Assembly (NCBI GenBank): GCA_018712125.1
Contig: DVHM01000046.1
Location: 1-10,681 of the forward strand
Origin: Pullilachnospira_A gallistercoris
GTDB lineage: Bacteria > Bacillota > Clostridia > Lachnospirales > Lachnospiraceae
Reading direction: 5' to 3'
DNA length: 10,681 nucleotides
Made by a program: the position numbers and the translations under genes. How positions within the stretch are numbered: the stretch's first letter is position 1; the number at the start of each line of letters is the position of its first letter. The notes beneath the pieces are model-generated. The model worked only from the letters and a program-made list of their open reading frames with translations. It did no database searches and was not told the DNA's origin. Positions 1 to 6,714 of the stretch are shown here, piece after piece.

Positions 1-1643
1 AGAATATCATTCGCGTTCCGAATCGTGGAAAGCCGGTGGGCGATCATCAGAACCGTCTTATCCTTCGTCAGTTCCTCGAAGGCCTTCTGGATCAGCGCTT
101 CATTTTCCGGGTCGGCAAAAGCGGATGCCTCATCCAGCACAATAATCGGCGCGTCCTTTAGAATCGCCCTGGCCAGAGCGATCCGCTGGGCCTCCCCGCC
201 GGAAAGATAAACGCCCTGGGTTCCCACCACCGTATCGAGCCCCCGGGGCAGTTTTTCCAGAATATCGTCGCAGCGGGCCGCCTTTGCCGCGGCTTTGACC
301 TCCTCGATGGTGGCTTTTGGCCGGGCCATTCGGATATTTTCCAGAATACTGGTCTTAAACAGTTTCGTGTCCTGGAATACAAAGGCCACACGGCTCATCA
401 GATCGCGGCTGTCCATCTGACGCACATCCACGCCGCCGATTTTTACAGAACCGCTCTGGACATCCCAGAATCTCGGAATCATAGCTGCGGCTGTTGATTT
501 TCCTCCCCCGGAGGGTCCCACCAGGCCCACAATCGTCCCCGATTTTACCGTAAAGCTCACATCGTCCAGAGCCGGATGTTCCATTCCCGGATAGCGGAAA
601 GTTACATGATCAAAGGTAACTTCCGAGCTGAGGGGTTCTTCCGGTTTTGCCGGTTCCGGCAGGGGGTTCTGATCCAGAATCTCTGCCAGGCGCATCATGG
701 CCTCATCTGCCTCCATGACAGACTCGGAAGCGTACATAATACGGTTGATCATGGCGCCGCAGGCCGGGGCAAAGAGCGCATAAAAGATGAAATCCGCCAG
801 CACACTCCAGCCGTCTCCTCCCGAGGACAGCAGGATCGCGGCAGGGATCAGCAGAACAAAAGCACCGTTGATACAGGTCAGAAAGGACGTCTGGCCGTTT
901 CGACAGCTCATGGCGTACTGACTCGCCAGATTGCTGTAGGACTGGATGGCCGCGTAGAAAGCTTTGAAGGAATAGACCGTCTGCTGAAACACCTTTACCA
1001 CGGGAATTCCTCTCACGTATTCTACGGCCTCCCCGCTCATCTTCTCGATCTCCTGCTGATAGCGGTGGAAAAATCCCGCGTTCTTTCCACCCATCATGGA
1101 AAACATGCAGACCATGGCGAGAATCATCGTCAGAAGACACAGAAGCCCCATCCTCCAGTCAAAGGCAAACAGGAGAACGACCGCCGCTATGGGGGTAACC
1201 ACCGCGGCTGTCAGGTCCGGCAGTTTGTGGGCCAGCAGGTCCTCCGTCAGGGCCGCGTTGTCATCGATGATCTTGCGGAGACGTCCGGACTGATTTCCTG
1301 TGAAAAATCCCAGAGGAAGCCGCATCACATGGGCTACGCCGGTGTGTCGGATATTTCTCGCCGTCCGGAAAGCCGCGATATGGGTGCACATCAGAGCGGC
1401 GAAATACACCACAATATTTGCCACTGCAAACCAGACCGCCATCCAGCCCCAGATAACCATCTGACCGGCATATTCCACATCCGGGTAAGACGACAGGGCG
1501 TCTCTGGCTACCAGCCAGACGCAGACGTAAGGCACAAGGCCCAGAATGGCCGCGACGCCGGACAGAATACATCCCAGCACCGTAAGTTTTTTGTGTCCTT
1601 CGGCATACCCTATCAGTTTTGATAAGTTTGATTGTTTCTTCAA
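1..1643 (-). CDS. ABC half-exporter, fused membrane and ATPase domains (C-terminus cut by window edge)
   Basis: The protein is an ABC exporter half-molecule, probably working as a dimer in the cytoplasmic membrane; its substrate cannot be told. About 547 residues are present and roughly 30-40 C-terminal ones lie off the left edge. Six membrane segments fit near residues 20-45, 62-85, 145-161, 165-183, 256-272 and 280-298. The ATPase domain has Walker A GPSGGGKST (376-384), Q-loop Gln424, signature LSGGE (480-484), Walker B IIVLDEA with D504/E505, and H-loop His536. The residues after Walker B read SAFADPENE, a variant I associate with the IrtA/YbtP-like branch of exporters, which usually act as pairs; a partner may lie beyond the left edge. 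The TTG start at 1643 is chosen because AGGAGG (1651-1656) sits 7 nt upstream. The gene follows the tetR gene by 58 bp on the same strand. A long antisense frame covers it but has no family features. Confidence 0.93.
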   Translation of the reverse strand, partial: MKKQSNLSKLIGYAEGHKKLTVLGCILSGVAAILGLVPYVCVWLVARDALSSYPDVEYAGQMVIWGWMAVWFAVANIVVYFAALMCTHIAAFRTARNIRHTGVAHVMRLPLGFFTGNQSGRLRKIIDDNAALTEDLLAHKLPDLTAAVVTPIAAVVLLFAFDWRMGLLCLLTMILAMVCMFSMMGGKNAGFFHRYQQEIEKMSGEAVEYVRGIPVVKVFQQTVYSFKAFYAAIQSYSNLASQYAMSCRNGQTSFLTCINGAFVLLIPAAILLSSGGDGWSVLADFIFYALFAPACGAMINRIMYASESVMEADEAMMRLAEILDQNPLPEPAKPEEPLSSEVTFDHVTFRYPGMEHPALDDVSFTVKSGTIVGLVGPSGGGKSTAAAMIPRFWDVQSGSVKIGGVDVRQMDSRDLMSRVAFVFQDTKLFKTSILENIRMARPKATIEEVKAAAKAARCDDILEKLPRGLDTVVGTQGVYLSGGEAQRIALARAILKDAPIIVLDEASAFADPENEALIQKAFEELTKDKTVLMIAHRLSTIRNANDI

Positions 1644-1662
1644 GAAAGTTCCTCCTTCCTTA

Positions 1663-1697
1663 AGTTAGAATTCACTAACTAAATGGTAAAAATTATA
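1663..1697 (-). promoter_or_regulatory. Candidate operator and -10 element in front of the ABC exporter gene
   Basis: An inverted repeat AGTTAG-N6-CTAACT (1663-1680) lies just upstream of the exporter's ribosome binding site. On the transcribed strand a perfect TATAAT (1697 to 1692) lies 11 bp before it, so the repeat would fall around the transcription start. No convincing -35 is visible at 16-18 bp, because that stretch is the end of the tetR gene. It may be a second operator for the upstream TetR protein, but its half-sites differ from those in front of tetR. The repeat is seen; the role is inferred. Confidence 0.4.
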
Positions 1698-1701
1698 GAG
1701 C

Positions 1702-2319
1702 TCAAAGCCCCATAATTTTTTTCCATCCTGCCGTATAAAATTCCCGAAGCTCTTTCACATACCCTCTGGCCTGTTCCAGGGGCATATTGTGAATGATGAT
1801 CTCGAAAAAAGCGGAGAACATGCCGCTGACCAGAATGTGTTCCAGCTGCGGATCCATCCGGCGCGTTTCCTGACCGAGACTGTCCAGCACATCCATGAAC
1901 TTATGGGTGTATTCCACCTCAATCTCCACCATGTGATGAACGAAATTTTCATATTTCGTCCCCACAGCGCAGCAGAGAAGAAGATAGAAGGCATCGTGCT
2001 CCTCGTACATGTATTCTGTCATCCACTCGATGCACTGTCCTGAGATATCCCCCATATGGGAGGACTGCTCCCGGGGCGGCAGATTCGCGAAATCCACCTG
2101 AGCCCTCTCGTACCGCTCCATCATCTTTTCATAAGGTTCCGCCACCAGAGCGTCGAAGAGATCTTCCTTGCTCTTATAGTACCCGTAGAATGCGCCGGTG
2201 GTAACGCCGGCTTCCTTCACAATGGTCCGCAGAGACGCGTCCCGGAATCCTTTCTCCAGAAACTCCTTTTTTCCTGCTTCCAGAATTTTTTCTCTTGTGC
2301 TGTGTATTTGTTCCTTCAA
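1702..2319 (-). CDS. TetR/AcrR-family transcriptional repressor
   Basis: This is a 205-residue TetR-family regulator. The N-terminal helix-turn-helix spans about residues 8-55; its recognition part reads VTTGAFYGYYKSKEDLF, the classic TetR pattern in which the regulator's recognition helix ends in FYxYYxSKE. The rest is a helical ligand-binding and dimerisation domain without close identity I can name. The open frame extends 16 codons further to an ATG at 2367, but I prefer the TTG at 2319. It has AAAGG 7 nt upstream, the helix-turn-helix then begins at the usual distance, and the palindromic operators at 2347-2374 stay outside the gene. The same-strand ABC exporter follows 58 bp downstream, the usual arrangement in which a TetR protein represses itself and an efflux pump until a ligand binds. 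Confidence 0.92.
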   Translation of the reverse strand: MKEQIHSTREKILEAGKKEFLEKGFRDASLRTIVKEAGVTTGAFYGYYKSKEDLFDALVAEPYEKMMERYERAQVDFANLPPREQSSHMGDISGQCIEWMTEYMYEEHDAFYLLLCCAVGTKYENFVHHMVEIEVEYTHKFMDVLDSLGQETRRMDPQLEHILVSGMFSAFFEIIIHNMPLEQARGYVKELREFYTAGWKKIMGL

Positions 2320-2346
2320 TCTGTTGCCTTTCTTCCGGTATGTGAA

Positions 2347-2402
2347 TATAACAGTTATACATAACACTGTTATACCTTATCATACGTCCTCTTTTCTGTC
2401 AA
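2347..2402 (-). promoter_or_regulatory. tetR promoter with tandem palindromic operators
   Basis: On the leftward strand a consensus -35 TTGACA lies at 2402-2397. At 17 bp the -10 would be TAAGGT (2379-2374), which is weak; TATGAT (2384-2379) is nearer consensus but only 12 bp away. Directly downstream are two palindromes: TATAAC-A-GTTATA (2347-2359) and ATAAC-ACT-GTTAT (2361-2373). The outer arms TATAACAGT (2347-2355) and ACTGTTATA (2366-2374) also form a perfect 9-bp inverted repeat. Two overlapping sites at the likely transcription start fit TetR autorepression. The symmetry is read directly; ownership by this TetR is inferred from position. Confidence 0.7.
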
Positions 2403-2456
2403 TATTTCCTGTATTTCCTAAATGAAAAACATTTTCATCTGTGCCATCCGGTATCC

Positions 2457-4139
2457 TCAGTCCGCAAACCAGAACCCGGCAAAATCATCTTTCATAACCC
2501 GGTATCCCTGGAAACTGCACTCATAAGCATACTGCCGGATCCGTTCTCCCTGGGCGTCATATTCGCCAAACACATGGGAAACGCCGCTGTTTACCACCAG
2601 ATAAACATCCACATAGGAGTGCTGCTCCTCATCCTGAAGACTCTCTGAGACGCGCTCATCCAGCTTTGGCTCATAGTCATCGGTTCTGGTGCTGTTGGCA
2701 TAATAGTTGTTGTTGAACATCATCAGATAATACTGCCCCTCCTGGGGAGCGGCGTCCGGCAGCACTGTGACGGTATGCTGTCCGTACTGGCCCGTAAAGT
2801 CCCCGTCCTTCTCATAGACGTAATCCGCATAGGGCGTTTCCTCCCAGAAATCCCTGTTGCCGATCAGGTAGGTCAGTTCCGGCTGGCTGTGAACATTTCC
2901 GATCTTGATGATAGTCGATGTCTCCCGGGAACTGAGTATCAGCCCGTCGTCCCTGGTGTAATCGATGGTGTTCAGATGAATCCAGTCCCTGGTTCCCGCC
3001 TGCCAGAAGAAGGGGTCTGTGTCGGAAACCTTCTCCGTCTTATCGTAGTAGTCCGGGAAAATATTTCTCAGATCCAGAAGCTCACTCACATCTCCGGTCT
3101 CCATATCCACTTCCAGAACAAAATCCATAACCCGTCCGTCAAAGGTGTTGTTTTTTGTGGCCAGCACTACCAGATGACCGTCCTGCGCCATATTGAAGTC
3201 ATGGTGCATGGTGTAACCCTCCAGCGTGTAGAGATCCACCGCCCGGCCCAGCCGGTTAATCCTTCCGATCTGATCGGAAGCCACACAGCAGAGCATCTCC
3301 TCCCCGTCAAAGAGGATCCGGTCTCCTTTGTAACCGTCCAGCAGCATCTCATAGCGCATAATGCCCTCGTTGTCAAAAAAGAACATATAACCGTAATAGC
3401 CCTGGGTGCCAAGGGTATAGTAGAGTCCGTCCGTCAGGGGCTCGGCTGATTCCCCGGCCTCGCTCTTAAGTACCACATCATATCCGGAAACCGGCTTCGG
3501 CACTGTGACGGTAAAACTCCGGCTTTCCAGTTCCTTTCCGCTTTTGTCCAGGAGACGGATCATCACCTGATTTTCCATGCCCGGCACCAGGCCGATCATG
3601 AGAAATTCCTTTTCATCGGAAGTTCCGGCGTTGGCCGCAGCCTCGTAGTCGGTAGCATCTATATCCCCGGCAGCCTCCGTATGAATCTGATACGTTACCT
3701 GCGCCGCGTTCTGCGCGTCGAAGTAAAGGTACAGCCCGTTGCTTCCGGTCCCGTAGGGATTCCAGACCGCCAGCGGCTCTTCGAGAGAGTAGTCCGCCTC
3801 ACTCTTTAACGCCTGCAGCGTATCATCCAGGCGCTGCTGCACATCCGGATCGTAGTAGGTAAAATTCTCATTCTCCACATCCGAAGGGACGATCTGATAA
3901 ATTTCCATATCCTCCTGCCTATCATCCCGATAGATCTTCACGCTGGAATCTTCATCCTCCCGCAGCAGCGTTCCCGTATCCGTAACCCAGGACTTCCGGG
4001 GTGCGGTCTCCTCGCTCATCTGGGTGTAGACCACCGCCTGGTAGATGAAATATGCCGCCACCGCAATGACCGCAATCACGATAACAGCGATAACCGCCCT
4101 GACCTTTTTGCTGTACTTTTTTCTCCCTGTTTTCTTCAT
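2457..4139 (-). CDS. Membrane-anchored aryl-sulfate sulfotransferase (ASST family)
   Basis: A 560-residue protein of the arylsulfotransferase family, which moves a sulfuryl group from a phenolic sulfate ester to another phenol without PAPS. A basic N-terminus (KKTGRKKYSKK) and one hydrophobic helix (about 14-33) anchor it with the catalytic part outside the cell. An N-terminal ASST-type beta domain (about 110-215) precedes the propeller. Visible active-site motifs are MHHDFNMAQDGH (His312/His313), DWIHLN (His388), ILSSRETS (Arg405) and GQYGQHT (His455). They match the order of the histidine and arginine residues known in the E. coli AssT active site, including the histidine that carries sulfate. 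Only three cysteines occur and no DsbL/DsbI-like gene is adjacent, unlike enterobacterial assT loci. The start is ATG 4139; a TTG at 4199 has no ribosome binding site. The gene is divergent from the two-component genes. Confidence 0.88.
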   Translation of the reverse strand: MKKTGRKKYSKKVRAVIAVIVIAVIAVAAYFIYQAVVYTQMSEETAPRKSWVTDTGTLLREDEDSSVKIYRDDRQEDMEIYQIVPSDVENENFTYYDPDVQQRLDDTLQALKSEADYSLEEPLAVWNPYGTGSNGLYLYFDAQNAAQVTYQIHTEAAGDIDATDYEAAANAGTSDEKEFLMIGLVPGMENQVMIRLLDKSGKELESRSFTVTVPKPVSGYDVVLKSEAGESAEPLTDGLYYTLGTQGYYGYMFFFDNEGIMRYEMLLDGYKGDRILFDGEEMLCCVASDQIGRINRLGRAVDLYTLEGYTMHHDFNMAQDGHLVVLATKNNTFDGRVMDFVLEVDMETGDVSELLDLRNIFPDYYDKTEKVSDTDPFFWQAGTRDWIHLNTIDYTRDDGLILSSRETSTIIKIGNVHSQPELTYLIGNRDFWEETPYADYVYEKDGDFTGQYGQHTVTVLPDAAPQEGQYYLMMFNNNYYANSTRTDDYEPKLDERVSESLQDEEQHSYVDVYLVVNSGVSHVFGEYDAQGERIRQYAYECSFQGYRVMKDDFAGFWFAD

Positions 4140-4184
4140 AGTGGTTCTTCTGTCTGTCCTTTTCTGTGATGTCTGATTTTTTTC

Positions 4185-4217
4185 AATATAAAACAGCAAC
4201 TTAAACTCAAGTTAAAC
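4185..4217 (-). promoter_or_regulatory. 11-bp-period direct repeat and -10 of the ASST gene
   Basis: Two copies of TTAAAC (4201-4206 and 4212-4217 on the + strand) are separated by 5 bp, giving an 11-bp period. Read leftward as GTTTAA repeats, they end exactly 10 bp before a TATATT -10 candidate (4190-4185), and no good -35 is present. Direct repeats with an 11-bp period replacing the -35 are the known layout of OmpR/PhoB-family activated promoters. The neighbouring response regulator is of that family, so control of the ASST gene by it is plausible but inferred. Confidence 0.45.
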
Positions 4218-4239
4218 AGAGAGAAAAATTTCTATAAAA

Positions 4240-4268
4240 TATGATATACTTGATGTAGTTTCAGGAGG
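4240..4268 (+). promoter_or_regulatory. -10 candidates and ribosome binding site of the two-component operon
   Basis: Overlapping -10 candidates TATGAT (4240-4245) and TATACT (4245-4250) lie upstream of a strong AGGAGG (4263-4268), which is 6 nt from the ATG of the response regulator. No clear -35 exists at 16-18 bp. The direct repeat at 4201-4217 is 22 bp upstream of TATGAT and might also allow autoregulation. Confidence 0.4.
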
Positions 4269-4274
4269 ATTGCC

Positions 4275-4958
4275 ATGTTTCAGATTTTGATTGTAGACGA
4301 TGACAAAAATGTCCGCCGCTATCTGGGCGCTGTGCTGGCGGAAGCGGGATACTCTCCCCACACCGCCTCCTCGGCAAAGGAAGCCATGGAAAAGCTGGAG
4401 ACGATCTCCATAGATCTCATGATTCTGGACATTATGATGCCCGGAATGGACGGATATGAATTTACGAAACTTCTGCGGGACTGCCACTGCGACCTGCCGA
4501 TTCTCATGCTTTCGGCGAAACAGCTTCCCGACAACATCAAACACGGCTTTCTGGCCGGCACCGACGACTATATGACAAAGCCGGTGGATGAGGAAGAACT
4601 GATTCTTCGGATCAGGGCGCTTCTGCGGAGGGCACGCATCGCCTCGGAGCGCCGCCTTGTCATAGGAAGTACGGAACTCAACTACGACGCTCTCACGGTA
4701 AAATGCGGCGACACCTCCCAGGTTCTCCCCCAGAAAGAGTTTCAACTGCTCTATCAGCTGCTGTCCTATCCCAACAAGATCTTTACCAGACTGCAGCTTC
4801 TGGAGGAGATCTGGGGACCGGCCTCCGACTCCATGGAGTCCACCGTCAGCGTCCACATCAACCGGCTGCGGAAACGGTTCGATCAGAATCCGGATTTCCA
4901 GATTGTGACGATCCGCGGTCTCGGCTACAAGGCACAGATTTTGGAGGCGGAATCATGA
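4275..4958 (+). CDS. OmpR/PhoB-family response regulator
   Basis: A 227-residue two-component response regulator. The receiver domain (about 1-115) has the acidic cluster D8-D10, the phosphoacceptor Asp52 in LMILDIMMPGMDGYE, Ser80, and Lys102 in TDDYMTKP. The C-terminal winged-helix DNA-binding domain (about 130-223) carries the OmpR-type pattern QKEFQLLYQLLSYPNKIFTR, then STVSVHINRLRKRF and IRGLGYK. It should bind direct-repeat DNA as a dimer after phosphorylation by the kinase encoded immediately downstream; stop and start overlap (ATGA at 4955-4958), indicating translational coupling. The start is fixed by AGGAGG 6 nt upstream. Likely targets are its own promoter and the divergent ASST gene, because an 11-bp-period repeat lies between them. 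It lacks clear identity with a named system. Confidence 0.95.
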   Translation: MFQILIVDDDKNVRRYLGAVLAEAGYSPHTASSAKEAMEKLETISIDLMILDIMMPGMDGYEFTKLLRDCHCDLPILMLSAKQLPDNIKHGFLAGTDDYMTKPVDEEELILRIRALLRRARIASERRLVIGSTELNYDALTVKCGDTSQVLPQKEFQLLYQLLSYPNKIFTRLQLLEEIWGPASDSMESTVSVHINRLRKRFDQNPDFQIVTIRGLGYKAQILEAES

Positions 4959-6001
4959 AAAAAAGCGATCGCGTGTCCTTTCGGACCATTCTCGTCGTAA
5001 CAGGCCTGCTTTTTCTTCTGCTGGTCCTGACCACCGTTATCAGCAACACCATCGTGTTCATCGGCATCAAATCCGGTATCCTCGACATGAGGCCGGAGAG
5101 CCGCCTGCTGCCCTTTCTGATCCAGGCGGGAATCATCAGTATTCTCACAGGAACGCTGCTTTCCCTGATCCTGAGCCGTTTTCCCATGCGCTCTGTACAA
5201 AAACTGATCCGGGCCATCCACAGAGTGGCGGAGGGTCATTTTGACACAAAAATCAGTCTGAAACATCCGAAGGAATTCCGGGAACTCTCCGACTGTTTCA
5301 ACCAGATGACCGACGAGCTGGCCGGTATCGAAATCCTCCGGTCAGATTTTATCAACAATTTCTCCCATGAATTCCGCACACCCATCATGTCCATTCTGGG
5401 TTTTGCGCGGCTGATTAAGCGAGGAAATCTCTCGGAGGAGGAAAAGAATGAGTATCTCGATATCATTATCTCCGAGAGCCGCCGCCTCTCGGAACTCTCC
5501 TCCCAGGTGCTGAATCTCTCGAAGGTGGAAAGTCTGACCCTTCTCACCGATCTTTCTGTTTTCAACGCGGGGGAACAGATCCGGGAGGCGATTCTGCAGC
5601 TGGAACAGAAGTGGAACAGCAGAAATATTTCCTTTGACCTGGAGATCGAGGATGTGAAAGTGAGGGGAAATCGATCCCTTCTGAAAGAAGTGTGGGTCAA
5701 CCTCATCGACAACGCCATCAAATTTTCCCCAAAGAACAGCATCATCTCCATCAGCGCCTACAGCAATGGAAAAGACATGGTCTTTGCCATCGAGGACCGG
5801 GGCGAGGGTATGGACGAGGCGACCTGCGATAAAATTTTTGACAAGTTCTACCAGGGAGACACCTCACACGCCACCGAAGGTAACGGTCTGGGGTTATCCC
5901 TGGTCAGAAAAATTGTAGAACTCCATCACGGCTCCATAAAAGTAAAAAGCCAGCCCGGCAGGGGAAGCATCTTTGTGGTAATGCTGCCCCTGGAGGGCTG
6001 A
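4955..6001 (+). CDS. Sensor histidine kinase, short extracellular loop
   Basis: A 348-residue membrane histidine kinase paired with the upstream regulator. Two membrane helices (about 11-35 and 52-74) flank only about 16 outside residues, too few for a sensory domain, so the signal is probably sensed in the membrane or through a partner protein. A HAMP linker follows (about 75-126). The HisKA domain has FINNFSHEFRTPI with phospho-His138. The ATPase domain has the N box NLIDNAIKFSP (249-259), G1 DRGEG (281-285), F box FDKFYQ and G2 GNGLGL (309-314), so all catalytic motifs are intact. GGAGG (4943-4947) is 7 nt before the ATG, inside the regulator gene. The last 50 bases form a hairpin serving as terminator for the convergent operon. 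A longer frame starting at 4703 is simply upstream read-through inside the regulator gene. Confidence 0.95.
   Translation: MKKSDRVSFRTILVVTGLLFLLLVLTTVISNTIVFIGIKSGILDMRPESRLLPFLIQAGIISILTGTLLSLILSRFPMRSVQKLIRAIHRVAEGHFDTKISLKHPKEFRELSDCFNQMTDELAGIEILRSDFINNFSHEFRTPIMSILGFARLIKRGNLSEEEKNEYLDIIISESRRLSELSSQVLNLSKVESLTLLTDLSVFNAGEQIREAILQLEQKWNSRNISFDLEIEDVKVRGNRSLLKEVWVNLIDNAIKFSPKNSIISISAYSNGKDMVFAIEDRGEGMDEATCDKIFDKFYQGDTSHATEGNGLGLSLVRKIVELHHGSIKVKSQPGRGSIFVVMLPLEG
5936..6000 (-). terminator. Intrinsic terminator of the leftward YtrA-like operon, inside the kinase gene
   Basis: A long hairpin is centred at 5975/5976. Its arms are CAGCCC (5951-5956) with GGGCTG (5995-6000), CAGGGG (5959-5964) with CCCCTG (5987-5992), and AGCAT (5966-5970) with ATGCT (5981-5985), around a 10-nt loop. 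That gives 17 pairs with only short mismatches. Read leftward it is followed by GCTTTTTACTTTTAT (5950-5936). This is a standard rho-independent terminator for the permease operon, whose last stop is at 6010. On the rightward strand no T-run follows, so it should be one-directional or a weak stop for the kinase transcript. Confidence 0.8.
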
Positions 6002-6009
6002 CAGAAACC

Positions 6010-6714
6010 TTACTTCAGGTACCGCTTCATAGCGGCTCCCTGAGCCCTCTTTGACAACGGCTTGCGATAGATGGCGAGAGATACCAGATACTGGAATCCG
6101 GCTCCCACAAAGAGCAGAATGTAGCTGGTAACAACCGCTCCCACAAAGGGCAGTTTTCCCATAAAGATATACCCCATAGCCGTAAACACAGAGTAAAAGC
6201 TGTATACCTGTTCCTGAAAAGCCATGATCCATCCTCCCATACCTCCAAAGATAGAGAAAAATACCACAAGGATAATTGTCGCTAAAATATAGTATTTAAA
6301 CACAATGCCGGTATAGATTGCAAGGATCAGCTCCGCGATGGACAGCATGATCAGAGATCCGATAATCAGTTCCGCGTCCTCGGGAAACAGGTAAATCTCC
6401 ACTGCCTTGATGATATTCATCAGCGTAAAAATCCCGATATTCAGCGTCAGGTTCATCAACGCCGGCATCGATGTCTGCAGCCTCTTCCGGTAAGGGGAGG
6501 CAGCCACATGATCCGACAGGCTGATGCTGTAGAGAAACTGTACCGGAAACATGGACAGCACCATCAGAAAAAAACTTCCGAGGAAAGTGGTACCGTGGCT
6601 GACAAACTCCAGAGCCAGGCCGATGGCCAGCATAATTACAGCGGCCACGCTGTTCCCCTTGATGCCGAAAGCATACCGCAGCATTTGAAAAGCGTATTTA
6701 CATTGTCCCATCAT
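6010..6714 (-). CDS. ABC-2-type permease subunit, last gene of the YtrA-like operon
   Basis: A 234-residue integral membrane protein with about six hydrophobic helices (near 22-37, 42-64, 85-107, 115-136, 140-163 and 190-212) and a basic C-terminal tail ending KRYLK. It has no ATPase motifs. Size and position match the small permeases of YtrABCD-like transporters, and it should pair with the preceding permease to form the channel driven by the ATPase two genes upstream. Its ATG at 6714 overlaps the end of the previous gene by 17 bp, and GGAGG (6724-6728) lies 9 nt upstream, which supports the first of two adjacent ATGs. The stop is 8 bp from the stop of the convergent kinase gene. The assignment rests on operon context and topology, not on a diagnostic motif. 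Confidence 0.82.
   Translation of the reverse strand: MMGQCKYAFQMLRYAFGIKGNSVAAVIMLAIGLALEFVSHGTTFLGSFFLMVLSMFPVQFLYSISLSDHVAASPYRKRLQTSMPALMNLTLNIGIFTLMNIIKAVEIYLFPEDAELIIGSLIMLSIAELILAIYTGIVFKYYILATIILVVFFSIFGGMGGWIMAFQEQVYSFYSVFTAMGYIFMGKLPFVGAVVTSYILLFVGAGFQYLVSLAIYRKPLSKRAQGAAMKRYLK

Noticed and set aside
576..1622. Rightward open frame of 348 codons
   Set aside because: It lies antisense to the ABC exporter, whose motifs are complete; its translation is rich in His, Arg and Gln, has no domain pattern and no ribosome binding site.
2320..2367. Sixteen-codon N-terminal extension of the TetR protein from ATG 2367
   Set aside because: It would put the operator palindromes inside the gene and the helix-turn-helix unusually far from the N-terminus, while TTG 2319 has a ribosome binding site.
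2422..2438. Hairpin ATGAAAA/TTTTCAT after the ASST gene as a terminator
   Set aside because: The stem is only A/T-rich, has a 3-nt loop and no proper T-run follows on the leftward strand; too weak to call.
2775..3449. Rightward open frame of 224 codons
   Set aside because: Antisense to the arylsulfotransferase catalytic region; no recognisable motif.
4212..4856. Leftward open frame of 214 codons
   Set aside because: Antisense to the response regulator, whose receiver and DNA-binding motifs are intact.
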